Shown: positions 38,844-47,187 of the stretch, one piece after another
Position numbering within the stretch: position 1 is the stretch's first letter
Layout of the letters: each line of letters begins with the position of its first letter
Assembly (NCBI GenBank): GCA_019322805.1
Contig: JAHWIC010000005.1
Location: 1-53,863 of the forward strand
DNA: 53,863 bases
DNA from: Candidatus Woesearchaeota archaeon
Lineage (GTDB): Archaea > Nanobdellota > Nanobdellia > Woesearchaeales > JAHWIC01
Reading direction: 5' to 3'
Notes under the pieces: model-generated
Told to the model about the DNA's origin: nothing
What the model saw: only the letters and a program-made list of their open reading frames with translations
The model's database searches: none
Position numbers and translations under genes: made by a program

Positions 38844-40214
38844 ATGGATGTTGAAAAGGACGAAGATAAAGAGATTAAATTGTACAAAGCTGAAGATTTA
38901 ATTGAATGGGCAGTAGCTGTTTTAACATCTGATAATTTCTGCAAAGCTGAAGGGAGAGGATTTCCAAGAAAACAAGCTTTAGCAGCAGCAAGAGTTCTAG
39001 TTGAAGCAGATTTAAGGGGAGACAAGGCACATGGACTTGCCGGTGGAAGTAGTTTAGATGACATATTCATAAAAGTTAATGATGACAGGGAGAAATTAGG
39101 GTTTAAACGAATTGAGATTGCTGAATACTCAGTAGACAACTCAAAACATCCTACAATGATTTATGTAGATGCTCACGGAACACTAGGCCATTATGTTGCT
39201 TGGAATATTCTGCCAAGAATTATTGAGACTGCAGAAACCAATGGTCCTACTATGGCTTTTATAAGAAATTCTACTCATTTTGGTGATTGTGGTATTTATT
39301 CTGAGGAACTAGCTAGGAATGACCTCATTGCTATGGTTACATGCACTTCTCCTCAATGGACTAAGCCTTTTGTAGAGCTTCAAGATTCTGATGAAAACTC
39401 AACAGCTAACCGTGAGAGGTATGAAGGAGTGAGGAAGAGATTCGGAACTAATCCTATGGCATGGTCTACCCCTTATGAAGGCGGAATTGTCACTATTGAC
39501 ATGGCAGCTACCCAGAGGGCAGTCAGTCCTGCCATTGATGTTGCAAAGGATAATCGTGCTGCATTGAATATCTATAAAGGAAAAGATGGATCGTTATATG
39601 TCGGAGCCGGAGGTTTAAGGACAAAGCTAAAAGATGTTCACTTGGACCTTGCAAGGTCAAACTCAGATGAAGAACTGTACACTAAACTTAGAAAGTTGGG
39701 GTATGATGACTCAGTTGAAGTCTATAGAGTTGAAGAAGGGCTACTTAAAGGTCCAAATGGAGAAAATATCAATTATCCCCTGGCTTTTGATGAAGTATTT
39801 AAGCAAGAATTTTGGATAGCTCCGTTAGGCGGCACTTATTATGGTTATAAGGGCTTTGGAATTAACATGACGATCGAACTTCAGAATGTTTTTGGTGGAG
39901 GAGTCACTGGGTTGATTCGTGTATTAAATGAGCAAGGGAATCCTACTACACCAGAAAGAGTTTCTCAGACAATATTAGCAATTCCTATGAATTCTCGTGA
40001 ACCTGTAGATCAAGTTAAAGCGAGACTAAAGAAATCAGTGGATACCACAATGCAATGTAGCAATGGCCTGGTTTATTTGCCCGGACAGAAAGAACAGGAA
40101 AGTAGGGAATGCAGGCTTGTTGGGGGTGTCCCTTACGATGCCCAGCAAAGAGGCAAATTAAAGAAAATAGGACATGATGTAGGGATGCCTTTTGAGGTAA
40201 TACCAGTAAAATGA
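38844..40214 (+). CDS. Malate/lactate dehydrogenase (Ldh2 type), long variant
   Basis: 456 residues, longer than the usual 330-370. Family features: PRKQALAAARVLVEADLRGD then KAHGLAG near the N-terminus, IRNSTHFGDCGIYSEELA, FGTNPMAWSTPYEGG, and GYKGFGINMTIELQNVFGGG. Ldh2-type enzymes use NAD(P) to oxidise 2-hydroxyacids such as malate, lactate or sulfolactate; the substrate is unclear. Extra length comes from inserts at about 180-200 and 250-310. It overlaps the methyltransferase gene by four bases. Confidence 0.87.
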   Translation: MDVEKDEDKEIKLYKAEDLIEWAVAVLTSDNFCKAEGRGFPRKQALAAARVLVEADLRGDKAHGLAGGSSLDDIFIKVNDDREKLGFKRIEIAEYSVDNSKHPTMIYVDAHGTLGHYVAWNILPRIIETAETNGPTMAFIRNSTHFGDCGIYSEELARNDLIAMVTCTSPQWTKPFVELQDSDENSTANRERYEGVRKRFGTNPMAWSTPYEGGIVTIDMAATQRAVSPAIDVAKDNRAALNIYKGKDGSLYVGAGGLRTKLKDVHLDLARSNSDEELYTKLRKLGYDDSVEVYRVEEGLLKGPNGENINYPLAFDEVFKQEFWIAPLGGTYYGYKGFGINMTIELQNVFGGGVTGLIRVLNEQGNPTTPERVSQTILAIPMNSREPVDQVKARLKKSVDTTMQCSNGLVYLPGQKEQESRECRLVGGVPYDAQQRGKLKKIGHDVGMPFEVIPVK

Positions 40215-40957
40215 GTAAAGAAAGTTGGTTAGCTGAAGCAAAGGAATGGAGCAGATTTGCTGAAGGCTATGATGATGAAGTTTATTCCGTTACTAAAGTT
40301 CCTGAAAGATTGGAACAGATTATGGCTAGAGTGAAGAGGGGAAGAGTTCTTAATTTGGGTGCCGGTTCAACTAGCCATCTTAACCGTGCTTTAATAAAGG
40401 ATGGCAATACAGTAGTTGCATCCGATTTTAACTCGGATATGCTGAGAGTTGCACGAAGAAGATTCCAGCATCCTAATTTAGAATATAGACATGCTGATTC
40501 AAGAGACCTTGAATTTGGACCTGAGACTTTTGATACTGCGGTTTCTGTAAATTCCATCTTATCTGAAAATAGAAAAGACGTACAAACTATGATTGATGGG
40601 GTTTATAGAGTGATTAAGTATGGAGGAGTTTTTGTGGCTTTTATGCCGAGCTATCATAACGTAGTAGAAGCTAGAAAGAATCTTGACATTGCGTGTGAGT
40701 TAGATCCTGATGAGCTAAGGGTTATGGATACTACGGGATGGCAGTGTTTCCATACGCCAGTTACAATTCATAAAAATTTAAGGACTGCAGGCTTTTCCAG
40801 CCACACAATTGAAGTGGTTCTGAACACTGCAGAAGAGGAATTAAGGCAGTTTGATAAGTTATATTTTCCTACAACAGGCCCGCACAGAGAAAGATACTTA
40901 AAATCACCAATGTATTTATACTTAGTTACTGCAAATAAAGAATCTGAAGCAGAATAA
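40211..40957 (+). CDS. SAM-dependent methyltransferase (class I)
   Basis: 248 residues. Motif I is VLNLGAGSTSHLNRAL (about 45-60), the acidic motif II VVASDFNSDMLRVARRRF, then FDTAVSVNSIL and VYRVIKYGGVFVAFMPSYH (motif III/IV). This is a small-molecule methyltransferase of the UbiE/Methyltransf_11 type. Coupled to the dehydrogenase by an ATGA overlap, it probably modifies the same or a linked metabolite, which I cannot identify. Confidence 0.85.
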   Translation: MSKESWLAEAKEWSRFAEGYDDEVYSVTKVPERLEQIMARVKRGRVLNLGAGSTSHLNRALIKDGNTVVASDFNSDMLRVARRRFQHPNLEYRHADSRDLEFGPETFDTAVSVNSILSENRKDVQTMIDGVYRVIKYGGVFVAFMPSYHNVVEARKNLDIACELDPDELRVMDTTGWQCFHTPVTIHKNLRTAGFSSHTIEVVLNTAEEELRQFDKLYFPTTGPHRERYLKSPMYLYLVTANKESEAE

Positions 40958-40999
40958 AGCCCCAAACCCCCTTATAAGTTTTTAAAAGTTTTTTCTGAA

Positions 41000-41105
41000 T
41001 TGAATATAACGATGTTAGATTTCCCCACCCGACCGAGTCCTCAACCGAGCGAAAGCGAGGTTAGAGATGACGAGGTCTGGATGTGGGGTCGAACGAAGTG
41101 AGAAG
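41000..41105 (+). repeat. Cassette separator element 17
   Basis: The core TTGAATATAACGATGTTAG is followed by the CCCCACCCGACC...GTGGGG hairpin and TCGAACGAAGTGAGAAG. It differs from element 11 at two positions in about 95. Confidence 0.88.
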
Positions 41106-41121
41106 TTTTTGCCCCGGCTTT

Positions 41122-41137
41122 CGAAATATTTATATAC
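41122..41137 (+). promoter_or_regulatory. BRE/TATA promoter of the toxin-antitoxin pair
   Basis: CGAAATATTTATATAC starts within the last base of the left inverted repeat and lies 25 bases before the ATG at 41162. Confidence 0.6.
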
Positions 41138-41161
41138 TTGAGAATATACTATCTAATCAAG

Positions 41162-41356
41162 ATGAAAAACAAAGAATTAATACAAGAATTAAAGGAAATT
41201 AAGAGTGAAATCCATACTATAAAAGTAAATATGGTAGATAAAGATATGGTTCTATCACAAGATGATTTCGAATCATTAGCGGAAACAACAAAAGAGAAAA
41301 AAGCAGGAAAACTTATCAGCCTAGATAAGATTGAGAAAGAATTAGGTTGTAGCTAA
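41162..41356 (+). CDS. Antitoxin partner of a RelE-type toxin
   Basis: 64 residues from ATG 41162 (MKNKELIQELKEIKSEIHTI). It is a charged helical protein; SQDDFESLAETTKEKKAGKLISLDKIEKELG is the kind of tail that wraps a RelE toxin. No clear DNA-binding fold is visible. The toxin ATG follows its stop codon directly (TAAATG). Confidence 0.72.
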   Translation: MKNKELIQELKEIKSEIHTIKVNMVDKDMVLSQDDFESLAETTKEKKAGKLISLDKIEKELGCS

Positions 41357-41611
41357 ATGTATTCTGTTAAATTTAATTCTAGATGTTATAAGATACTCAA
41401 AAAGATTCCTAAGAACTCATGTACTAGAATCCTGAGTAAAATTCGCCAACTAGAGACAAATCCTGTTCCTCAAGATGCAAAAAGAATCTTAAACGTCAAG
41501 GGTAAGATGTTTAGGATTCGCGTTGGTTTTTATCGAATTCTATATGTTATCAATTACGAGGAGAAACAAGTCTATATTTCAAATATAGATAAACGAGAAA
41601 GAATCTACTGA
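41357..41611 (+). CDS. RelE/ParE-family toxin
   Basis: 84 residues: YSVKFNSRCYKILKKIPKN, ILSKIRQLETNPVPQDAKRI then LNVKGKMFRIRVGFYRILYVI, and QVYISNIDKRERIY. The RIRVGxYRILY strand pair and terminal R-x-x-x-Y are the RelE signature. It likely cuts mRNA at the ribosome. It starts immediately after the antitoxin stop, so the two are cotranslated. Confidence 0.92.
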   Translation: MYSVKFNSRCYKILKKIPKNSCTRILSKIRQLETNPVPQDAKRILNVKGKMFRIRVGFYRILYVINYEEKQVYISNIDKRERIY

Positions 41612-41626
41612 AAGCCGGGGCAAAAA

Positions 41627-41740
41627 TTAAATCTAACGATGTTAGGTTCTGTTGCCGAGGCGAGTTTCCCCAAAATGCGAAAGCATTTTGAGGCTGAAAC
41701 GAGCACTCATGGCAAGAAAAAATTGCGAAGCAATTTTTAG
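41627..41740 (+). repeat. Cassette separator element 18
   Basis: The core TTAAATCTAACGATGTTAGG is followed by a hairpin with GTTGCC...GGCAAG and tip CAAAATGC-gaaa-GCATTTTG, and a trailing AAAAATTGCGAAGCAATTTTT hairpin. Confidence 0.85.
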
Positions 41741-41837
41741 TTTTTGAGAACGCAAATAAAGGGCGTAAGCCCAATAAAAATAGTTTTTTCTAGGGAAGGG
41801 GGACTTATCATATTATTACTTCATAGTGGTTATAAAT

Positions 41838-41854
41838 CGAAAGATTTATAAATC
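41838..41854 (+). promoter_or_regulatory. BRE/TATA promoter
   Basis: TCGAAAGATTTATAAATC lies about 25 bases before the ATG at 41878. Confidence 0.6.
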
Positions 41855-41877
41855 ATCTTTTGTTCTTTAAAGATAGA

Positions 41878-42291
41878 ATGCAATCCATGAAAATAAATAA
41901 TATCCAGAGAGTTGTAGATGTTTGTGAACCATCAAGACAATTTCCAGGAGTTTATAATGTTGATGCAAATTATCAGGGTCCTTTAGACCAACTTAATAGA
42001 CAAACTTTATTTGATATTCTTGCAAAAGAAGGATTAGATTATTCTGGAGTGGATCATAGTATTCAACATGGTTTTAATGATAGGAATGCAATGGGCGTTG
42101 AAGAAGCAGATGCTGCAAAAGCAGAGGGAAAATCCCATGTTTGGATAGGTTTGGATTATCACTTGGTAAACTTAGAGGTTTTGCCTAAAACTGTTGAAGG
42201 CCTTAAATCTGAAACTCACCTTGAATATGCACAAAGAATCCTAGAACTTGTTGTAACCTTCGTAGAGACTCCTAGCAATTATCAAGGATAA
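41878..42291 (+). CDS. Hypothetical soluble protein
   Basis: 137 residues from the ATG at 41878 (MQSMKINNIQRVVDVCEPSR), the start that fits the TATA box. A mixed alpha/beta protein with several aromatic and His residues (GVDHSIQHGFNDRNAMGVEE, HVWIGLDYHLVNLEVLP). No family is recognised. It is the single gene of its cassette. Confidence 0.6.
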   Translation: MQSMKINNIQRVVDVCEPSRQFPGVYNVDANYQGPLDQLNRQTLFDILAKEGLDYSGVDHSIQHGFNDRNAMGVEEADAAKAEGKSHVWIGLDYHLVNLEVLPKTVEGLKSETHLEYAQRILELVVTFVETPSNYQG

Positions 42292-42344
42292 GAATCAGCT
42301 TAAGTTCCCCTTCCCTTTTCTATTTTTTTAAGCGTTCTCAAAAA

Positions 42345-42452
42345 TTGAACCTAACGATGTTATATTCCCTTGCCTCGGGAGTGACCTCCAGCGACCGAAA
42401 GGGAGCTGAGAGTGGAACGACCAGAGATGCAAGGTCGAGCGTTATCGAGAAG
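42345..42452 (+). repeat. Cassette separator element 19
   Basis: The core TTGAACCTAACGATGTTATATTCCC is followed by a hairpin with CCTTGCCTC...GATGCAAGG, inner CTCC...GGAG, and a trailing TCGAGCGTTATCGAGAAG. Confidence 0.82.
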
Positions 42453-42984
42453 TTTTTGAAAATGCCAATTAAAGGACAAAGTCCAATAAAATAAAAGAAT
42501 AAAGAGGGGCAAAACAAAAAACTAATCTTTATGAGTTTCTTCGTAAACCAGTTTAACTTGCTCTGCAAAATCTTCTGGGCAAACAGCTTCTGCAATCCCT
42601 GGTATAGCAAATTCCATAGCTACGTACACTGCTGCTGGTTGTCCACTTAATGAATGAGGTACTGGCTCACCAGTAAATCCACTGACACCAGTATGCAAAT
42701 CAGCCAAAGTTAATTGAACAGCCATGTTAAAACCAATTGGATTAAGCTGTGGACCCAATCTAGTTGCTAAGTACTCACCAAATCTATAAGTAAATTCTGG
42801 TTCTCCAGGCATATGTTCCCGAAGATTTCGCAACTTTGCTTTCATTTCATCTGTTGAGACTGCTTCACCAATATCCATTTTTTACTCCTCCAATATTATT
42901 ATTAACTAATGGGTAGTAACACTTGTATATAAACCTTTCGGTTTTGTTTTGCCCCCTCATTCTATTATTAGGCATTTTCAAAAA
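42453..42984 (+). mobile_element. One-gene cassette; two 14-bp perfect inverted-repeat segments
   Basis: TTTTTGAAAATGCC (42453-42466) pairs with 42971-42984 and GGGGCAAAACAAAA (42506-42519) pairs with 42942-42955, both without mismatch. Confidence 0.88.
42522..42878 (-). CDS. Hypothetical soluble protein
   Basis: 118 residues, acidic, with a long helical start (STDEMKAKLRNLREHMPGEP) and a compact hydrophobic centre (NPIGFNMAVQLTLADLHTGV). No family is recognised. The promoter is clear on the minus strand: AACCGAAAGGTTTATATACAAG (about 42920-42941) and a GGAGG Shine-Dalgarno 8 bases before the ATG. It points opposite to the separator orientation. Confidence 0.6.
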   Translation of the reverse strand: MDIGEAVSTDEMKAKLRNLREHMPGEPEFTYRFGEYLATRLGPQLNPIGFNMAVQLTLADLHTGVSGFTGEPVPHSLSGQPAAVYVAMEFAIPGIAEAVCPEDFAEQVKLVYEETHKD

Positions 42985-43166
42985 TTGAATATAACTCTGA
43001 GTTAGGCGACCTGCCCTCACGAAGTGAGCTGGCAGGCTCGAGTGAAACGAGAGAGTTTTTTTCTCGCAAAAAAAAGTTAGGAGAGTAACGCAAGGGCTTT
43101 GATGACCTAAGTAACGCAACCGCCTAACGAGTGTTAGGCGTGAGTGAAGCTTTGATGCGGAACGGA
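42985..43166 (+). repeat. Long-type cassette separator element 20
   Basis: The core TTGAATATAACTCTGAGTTAGGCG is followed by CCTGCC...GGCAGG, CTCGAGTGAAACGAG, CGCCTAAC-gagt-GTTAGGCG and GCTTTGATG segments. Bases 43001-43213 match 53011-53222 except for two substitutions and one base in an A-run. Confidence 0.85.
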
Positions 43167-43213
43167 TTTTTTTCTCGCCAAATTTTTGTTCTCGGCGTAC
43201 TTTTGGGAGGGAT

Positions 43214-43256
43214 AAGTTTAAATATAGTAAATATCAGTGTAATATAAAAAGAGGAG
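43214..43256 (+). promoter_or_regulatory. TATA box and Shine-Dalgarno of the lipoprotein-protease operon
   Basis: AAGTTTAAATATAG (43214-43227) directly follows the left repeat. GAGGAG (43251-43256) precedes the ATG at 43261. Confidence 0.55.
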
Positions 43257-43260
43257 AATA

Positions 43261-43890
43261 ATGAAAATAAACATTATCCTGGTTATCATTATATTACTAG
43301 TTAGTGCCTGCAGTCCTTCTATCCATGAAGATATAGCTGAACCCGATTTATCTGAGCAGTCAGAGACTATGGAAGAAATACAAGAAGAACCAGATGATGT
43401 GCAGGCTGAAGACGAAGAACCAGAACACTTAAGGTACTTTTCTATTGAACTAGATTCGACTTGTGATTCAGACATGGACTATACTTATCTTTGCTCGCAA
43501 TCATGCGAAGACTCTCTTTTTTATCTTAGATCTGAAAATAGTTATACTTGCTTAGAGAATGAATCAGTTATTTGTAATTGTTTTGAACCGAGGATAATGA
43601 GAATAATCGGCGGGATTCCAGACGATGAAGAAGTATGGCTTGAACAAGGAGTTATCCTCTCATTTAATGAAAGTGATGATGTTAATTACAATATAACTTT
43701 AGTAAGTATCGATTCTGCTGAAACATATTGTATAGTGGCCTTTAACGATGAAACAGGAAGGGTAGAAAGAGGAAAGTGGACAGTCATAGGTGATAAGGAA
43801 TTTGGAGGAATAGATGTAAAAGTGTTGCACCTTCCAGCTAGGAATAAAAATGTCTGTGATGTCGTTATCAGGAGCATTACAAATGACTAA
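43261..43890 (+). CDS. Lipoprotein with cysteine-rich outer domain
   Basis: 209 residues. The signal peptide ends in LLVSAC (lipobox Cys about 17), followed by an acidic linker (22-60) and a domain with several Cys pairs (CDSDMDYTYLCSQSCEDS, CLENESVICNC) and beta strands. It is anchored outside the cell. Its end overlaps the protease gene by 8 bases, so the two are made together; it may be a substrate, sensor or partner of the protease (inference). Confidence 0.72.
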   Translation: MKINIILVIIILLVSACSPSIHEDIAEPDLSEQSETMEEIQEEPDDVQAEDEEPEHLRYFSIELDSTCDSDMDYTYLCSQSCEDSLFYLRSENSYTCLENESVICNCFEPRIMRIIGGIPDDEEVWLEQGVILSFNESDDVNYNITLVSIDSAETYCIVAFNDETGRVERGKWTVIGDKEFGGIDVKVLHLPARNKNVCDVVIRSITND

Positions 43891-46126
43891 AAAAGCAATT
43901 ATTGGTTTAGTTATCTTAGTGTTCCTATCTTCAATAGTTTTTGCTTCACCAGTGAAGGTCCCATTAGTCAAAGATTCTGGGCTTGTCAAAGATGAAGGAG
44001 CAGATTCCAGTTCTATAACTGGCAATATTGTCTTTGAAACCAAACCTAATGAAATACAAAAAGTCTACGTTAAATCAATTCCTGCGGTGGTAAAGATTAT
44101 AGTTTATGTTGATTTTGAAAGATTTCTTCCAAATATTGATTATATCGACTGGAGCAGGTATAATAATAAGATTGAATGGGGAGAAGAACCTACAGCCGAT
44201 GACGTGCGTTTTGAATATGATTTATCTACTAACTATTATGACCTTACAGAAGAAGAATGGGGTAGTGATTATGGAAGCGAGGTAGAGGACTTCCCATTTA
44301 GTGTAGGTTCTGGCTTTATAATCCATCCTGAAGGATTCATCTTGACAAATGCCCACGTCTTGCCAGTTAGGGAAAAAGATGTAAAAGAGATGTTGAAAAG
44401 CTATTACCTAAACGTCCTTTACTATGGAATGGAAGAAGCGTATGCTTACGATCCAGAATATACTACAGACCTTTATCTAGATGATTGGGCCTTACTCAAT
44501 TTCATGACTAAAAAACTGGAGATTAGAGACCTTAAAATAAAGACTCAAGTTATCGTTGGCGTAGACAAGCCACGTGAAGACCTTAATGCAAGGATGTATA
44601 CTCCAGAGATTATTGATTATGAATTAGGGGATTATGATGAAGAACTGGGTATTTTTGAGTCTGATGAACTAGATTGGGCTTTAATAAAGATTGAAGGCAG
44701 TAATTTCCCAACATTGCCTTTAGGAGACTCTGATAGACCATCTATCGGATCGCAAATAATATCAGTAGGGTATCCTTTTGTTTCTGAGGAGTATGAAGAG
44801 GAAGAAGAATATGAGTTTAAAACGAATATAGAGCCTACGCTAACTACTGGCTATATCTCACAAATAACTTCTATAGAAGGAAACAAGTTTTTCCAGGTTG
44901 ATTTAAGTATAAGTGAAGGAAATAGTGGCGGTCCTGCTTTAGACAAAGAAGGCAAGGTCATAGGGATAACTACGTTAGGGATGGGGGAATATGTTGGTGG
45001 ACATTATAATTATGTGCTAAGAATAAATGACATTTACAATAAAGTGCATAATTATGTGGTTCCTGCTCAAAGTAAAGTAGACCAACTATGGAATTCAGCA
45101 CTTGAAAGTTATTGGAATCAAGAAGCAAAGCAATCAAGAGTATACTTAAGAAATGTTTCAAGGATATCTCCAAATCACCCTTACGTCCAGAATATCCTTA
45201 AGATTGTAGATCTTGAAGCGGGGGAAGAGGAAGAAGAAACTTACTTAGAACCCGATTCCCCTACTCCTGTAGAGAAAGAGGCTCCAACCAATGGCTATAA
45301 GACTACTATCTGGATTATGGGCCTTGTTATACTTGCATTAATCATAATCAATCAAAAAAAGAAGCTAAAGAAGTATTTATTGCCAGACATTAAGAAAATA
45401 GCAAGGAAGCTCAAGGCACTAAAATCACATAAGAAGAAAACGCAGGAAAGCACTAAACCTAAAGTGAATGAAGTTGTTAGAGAAAGGATAATGGATGATA
45501 ACCTAGGCAAATTAGGTATTGGGATTCTTATGATTATCGGTGGAATCTTATTGAATATATTTGTTTTCTCGCTTGGATGGATTGCTTATATCCTAATTAT
45601 CATCCCGATAATAGGTATTGGCAAGTTTTTCGAAGCTCTTTATCACTTAGTTTATTTTCCATCAAATATGATATACCAAAATTGGGAGCATTATGGTGGC
45701 GGAGATAAAGTAATCAATGAAGTTCAAGCAGCAATAAAGAACAAGAAAAAGACTCTTGATTCTGAAGACTTTATGATATCAAAAGGATGGATTATCAAGC
45801 CTTCTGATTTTGTTTTTGTTAAACCTAAAGATGTGAATTGGGTTTATCTCTCAAAAGAACAAACTGAAGGCACGAGTATTCAAAACCAAAAGATTAAGAT
45901 TTACACTAAGATGGGAATAAAGTTTGAAGTTAATTGTTCCTCGATGGAAGTTCCATCCGAAGATGATAGAGAAGCTGTTACAGAAGATGTTGTAGTTTTC
46001 ATCAATATTTTGAGTCACCTTTGCAAAGATGCTATAATTGGGTTCCATCCTGACCTTGAAAGTATTTGGGAAGATTCTCCTGAAGATTTTCTGAAGGAAT
46101 CTAAGAAGGTAAAGAAAAATAGATAG
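43883..46126 (+). CDS. Membrane-anchored trypsin-like (HtrA/S1C) serine protease
   Basis: 747 residues from ATG 43883 (signal peptide MTKKAIIGLVILVFLSSIVF). The catalytic triad is His158 (FILTNAHVLP), Asp264 (ELDWALIKIEG) and Ser348 (SEGNSGGPALDKEG), as in DegP-like proteases, with acidic inserts between strands. No PDZ domain is evident. After the protease come membrane helices at about residues 470-487 and 545-580 and a cytoplasmic C-terminal domain of about 150 residues of unknown fold. This layout could pass an outside signal to the inside. Confidence 0.87.
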   Translation: MTKKAIIGLVILVFLSSIVFASPVKVPLVKDSGLVKDEGADSSSITGNIVFETKPNEIQKVYVKSIPAVVKIIVYVDFERFLPNIDYIDWSRYNNKIEWGEEPTADDVRFEYDLSTNYYDLTEEEWGSDYGSEVEDFPFSVGSGFIIHPEGFILTNAHVLPVREKDVKEMLKSYYLNVLYYGMEEAYAYDPEYTTDLYLDDWALLNFMTKKLEIRDLKIKTQVIVGVDKPREDLNARMYTPEIIDYELGDYDEELGIFESDELDWALIKIEGSNFPTLPLGDSDRPSIGSQIISVGYPFVSEEYEEEEEYEFKTNIEPTLTTGYISQITSIEGNKFFQVDLSISEGNSGGPALDKEGKVIGITTLGMGEYVGGHYNYVLRINDIYNKVHNYVVPAQSKVDQLWNSALESYWNQEAKQSRVYLRNVSRISPNHPYVQNILKIVDLEAGEEEEETYLEPDSPTPVEKEAPTNGYKTTIWIMGLVILALIIINQKKKLKKYLLPDIKKIARKLKALKSHKKKTQESTKPKVNEVVRERIMDDNLGKLGIGILMIIGGILLNIFVFSLGWIAYILIIIPIIGIGKFFEALYHLVYFPSNMIYQNWEHYGGGDKVINEVQAAIKNKKKTLDSEDFMISKGWIIKPSDFVFVKPKDVNWVYLSKEQTEGTSIQNQKIKIYTKMGIKFEVNCSSMEVPSEDDREAVTEDVVVFINILSHLCKDAIIGFHPDLESIWEDSPEDFLKESKKVKKNR

Positions 46127-46151
46127 GTTTGGAAGAATGATATGGAACTAC

Positions 46152-47183
46152 CTACGCTTTTCGCTTCTTAAAATTATCTAAGACTTTCTTACCAAAAGCA
46201 GATAGTTTAATCTTTTTCCCTTTTATGACCATCGTTTGCTTAGCTTGCTCAAAAGAAACCATATAACCATACATGTGGTGGAAATTTCTGAACAGATACC
46301 CCTTAGGAGTTCTTATAACACACTTGTCTTTCGGTGAGAATTTTACTGTTCTTTCTTGAAGCAACCATTCATAAATAGAAATGAACTGTTTTACTATTGA
46401 CTTTGGAATCGAATTTGCAATTGCTTTGGCTTTAGCATCAGCTAATCTGGATTTCTGGGTGGGCTTAGTCTTTGCTGGTTTAGCTACTTTAAGTTCAGGC
46501 AATTGTTCTAAGAAATTTCCCAAGTCTTCTACCAGCCTAGTTTTCAAAGCTCTTGTTTCCTTATCTAAATCTAATCTACTTTTTAGAAGGTCATATACGT
46601 CCTTAACCTTCTTCAATATTGCTTTATCTTTTGATATTAGATAAGCATTAATGTAATAGTAAACACCCCTTTCAATCTCATTCTTAATTGAGGTATCACC
46701 TAGTGCTTCATAAGTTTTTGATAGCTTCTTAATGTTTTTTAGACGAGTTTTTAATTCAGCTCCCATGTGGCTGGGTTTATCACTGATTATGTGTTCTGTT
46801 CTTCCTAAGTTTGATGGTATGTCTTTGTTGCCACATTTGATAAGAATTATTGGTTTGTGGAATCCTTCGATTCTTCCAACTTCATATAATATGTTTGCTA
46901 GAGTCCACTTATCAATATTATCGTGATAAAATGCTATTCCAAATGCTGCAGACTGCAAGGCATCGCATATTTTACAGAGAAAATCCCCCCCTTTCTTTAA
47001 GTCATCTGAGGTGATTATCTTGAAACCTTCTTTCTTGCATACAGACTTTATTACTTTCTCAGCTTTCCTAGGAATACTTCTCATATCATCTGGCAAATCA
47101 ATCATCAGAAAGCCTACCTTCGGGAGCGGTTGACGCTTAATCGTACACTTCAACCTCATTTCATGATGTGGACATAGTACCAT
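46152..47183 (-). CDS. TIR-like / nucleotide-binding sensor domain protein
   Basis: 343 residues. Residues about 22-125 look like a TIR-like or deoxyribosyltransferase-like Rossmann domain: VGFLMIDLP, GFKIITSDDLKKGGDFL, CDALQSAAFGIAFYHD, and TLANILYEVGRIEGF then HKPIILIKCGN, where the Asn...Tyr-Glu-x-Gly is typical. The remaining helical half (130-300) ends in a short segment around KCVIRTPKGYLFRNFHHMY. Such proteins occur in anti-phage systems that degrade NAD or sense nucleotides. The adjacent protease and cassette setting fit defence, but the role is inferred. Confidence 0.7.
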   Translation of the reverse strand: MVLCPHHEMRLKCTIKRQPLPKVGFLMIDLPDDMRSIPRKAEKVIKSVCKKEGFKIITSDDLKKGGDFLCKICDALQSAAFGIAFYHDNIDKWTLANILYEVGRIEGFHKPIILIKCGNKDIPSNLGRTEHIISDKPSHMGAELKTRLKNIKKLSKTYEALGDTSIKNEIERGVYYYINAYLISKDKAILKKVKDVYDLLKSRLDLDKETRALKTRLVEDLGNFLEQLPELKVAKPAKTKPTQKSRLADAKAKAIANSIPKSIVKQFISIYEWLLQERTVKFSPKDKCVIRTPKGYLFRNFHHMYGYMVSFEQAKQTMVIKGKKIKLSAFGKKVLDNFKKRKA

Positions 47184-47187
47184 TGTT

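Larger units (their letters stand above)
38708..40999 (+). mobile_element. Two-gene cassette (dehydrogenase, methyltransferase); two inverted-repeat segments
   Basis: TTCAGAAAAAACTTTT (38708-38723) pairs perfectly with 40984-40999. TAAGGGGTTTGGGG (about 38757-38770) pairs with about 40960-40974 with one bulge. A left-end hairpin AATGCGAAGCAT lies between the segments. Confidence 0.85.
41106..41626 (+). mobile_element. Toxin-antitoxin cassette; 17-bp perfect inverted repeats
   Basis: TTTTTGCCCCGGCTTTC (41106-41122) pairs perfectly with 41610-41626. The toxin stop codon overlaps the right repeat. Confidence 0.9.
41741..42344 (+). mobile_element. One-gene cassette; 13-bp perfect inverted repeats
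   Basis: TTTTTGAGAACGC (41741-41753) pairs perfectly with 42332-42344. The left end carries the usual extra hairpin (AAAGGGCGTAAGCCCAATAAAA). Confidence 0.85.

Noticed and set aside
42338..43119. Frames at 42338-42610 and 42865-43119, minus strand
   Set aside because: They cover separator elements 19 and 20 and the promoter of the 118-residue gene.
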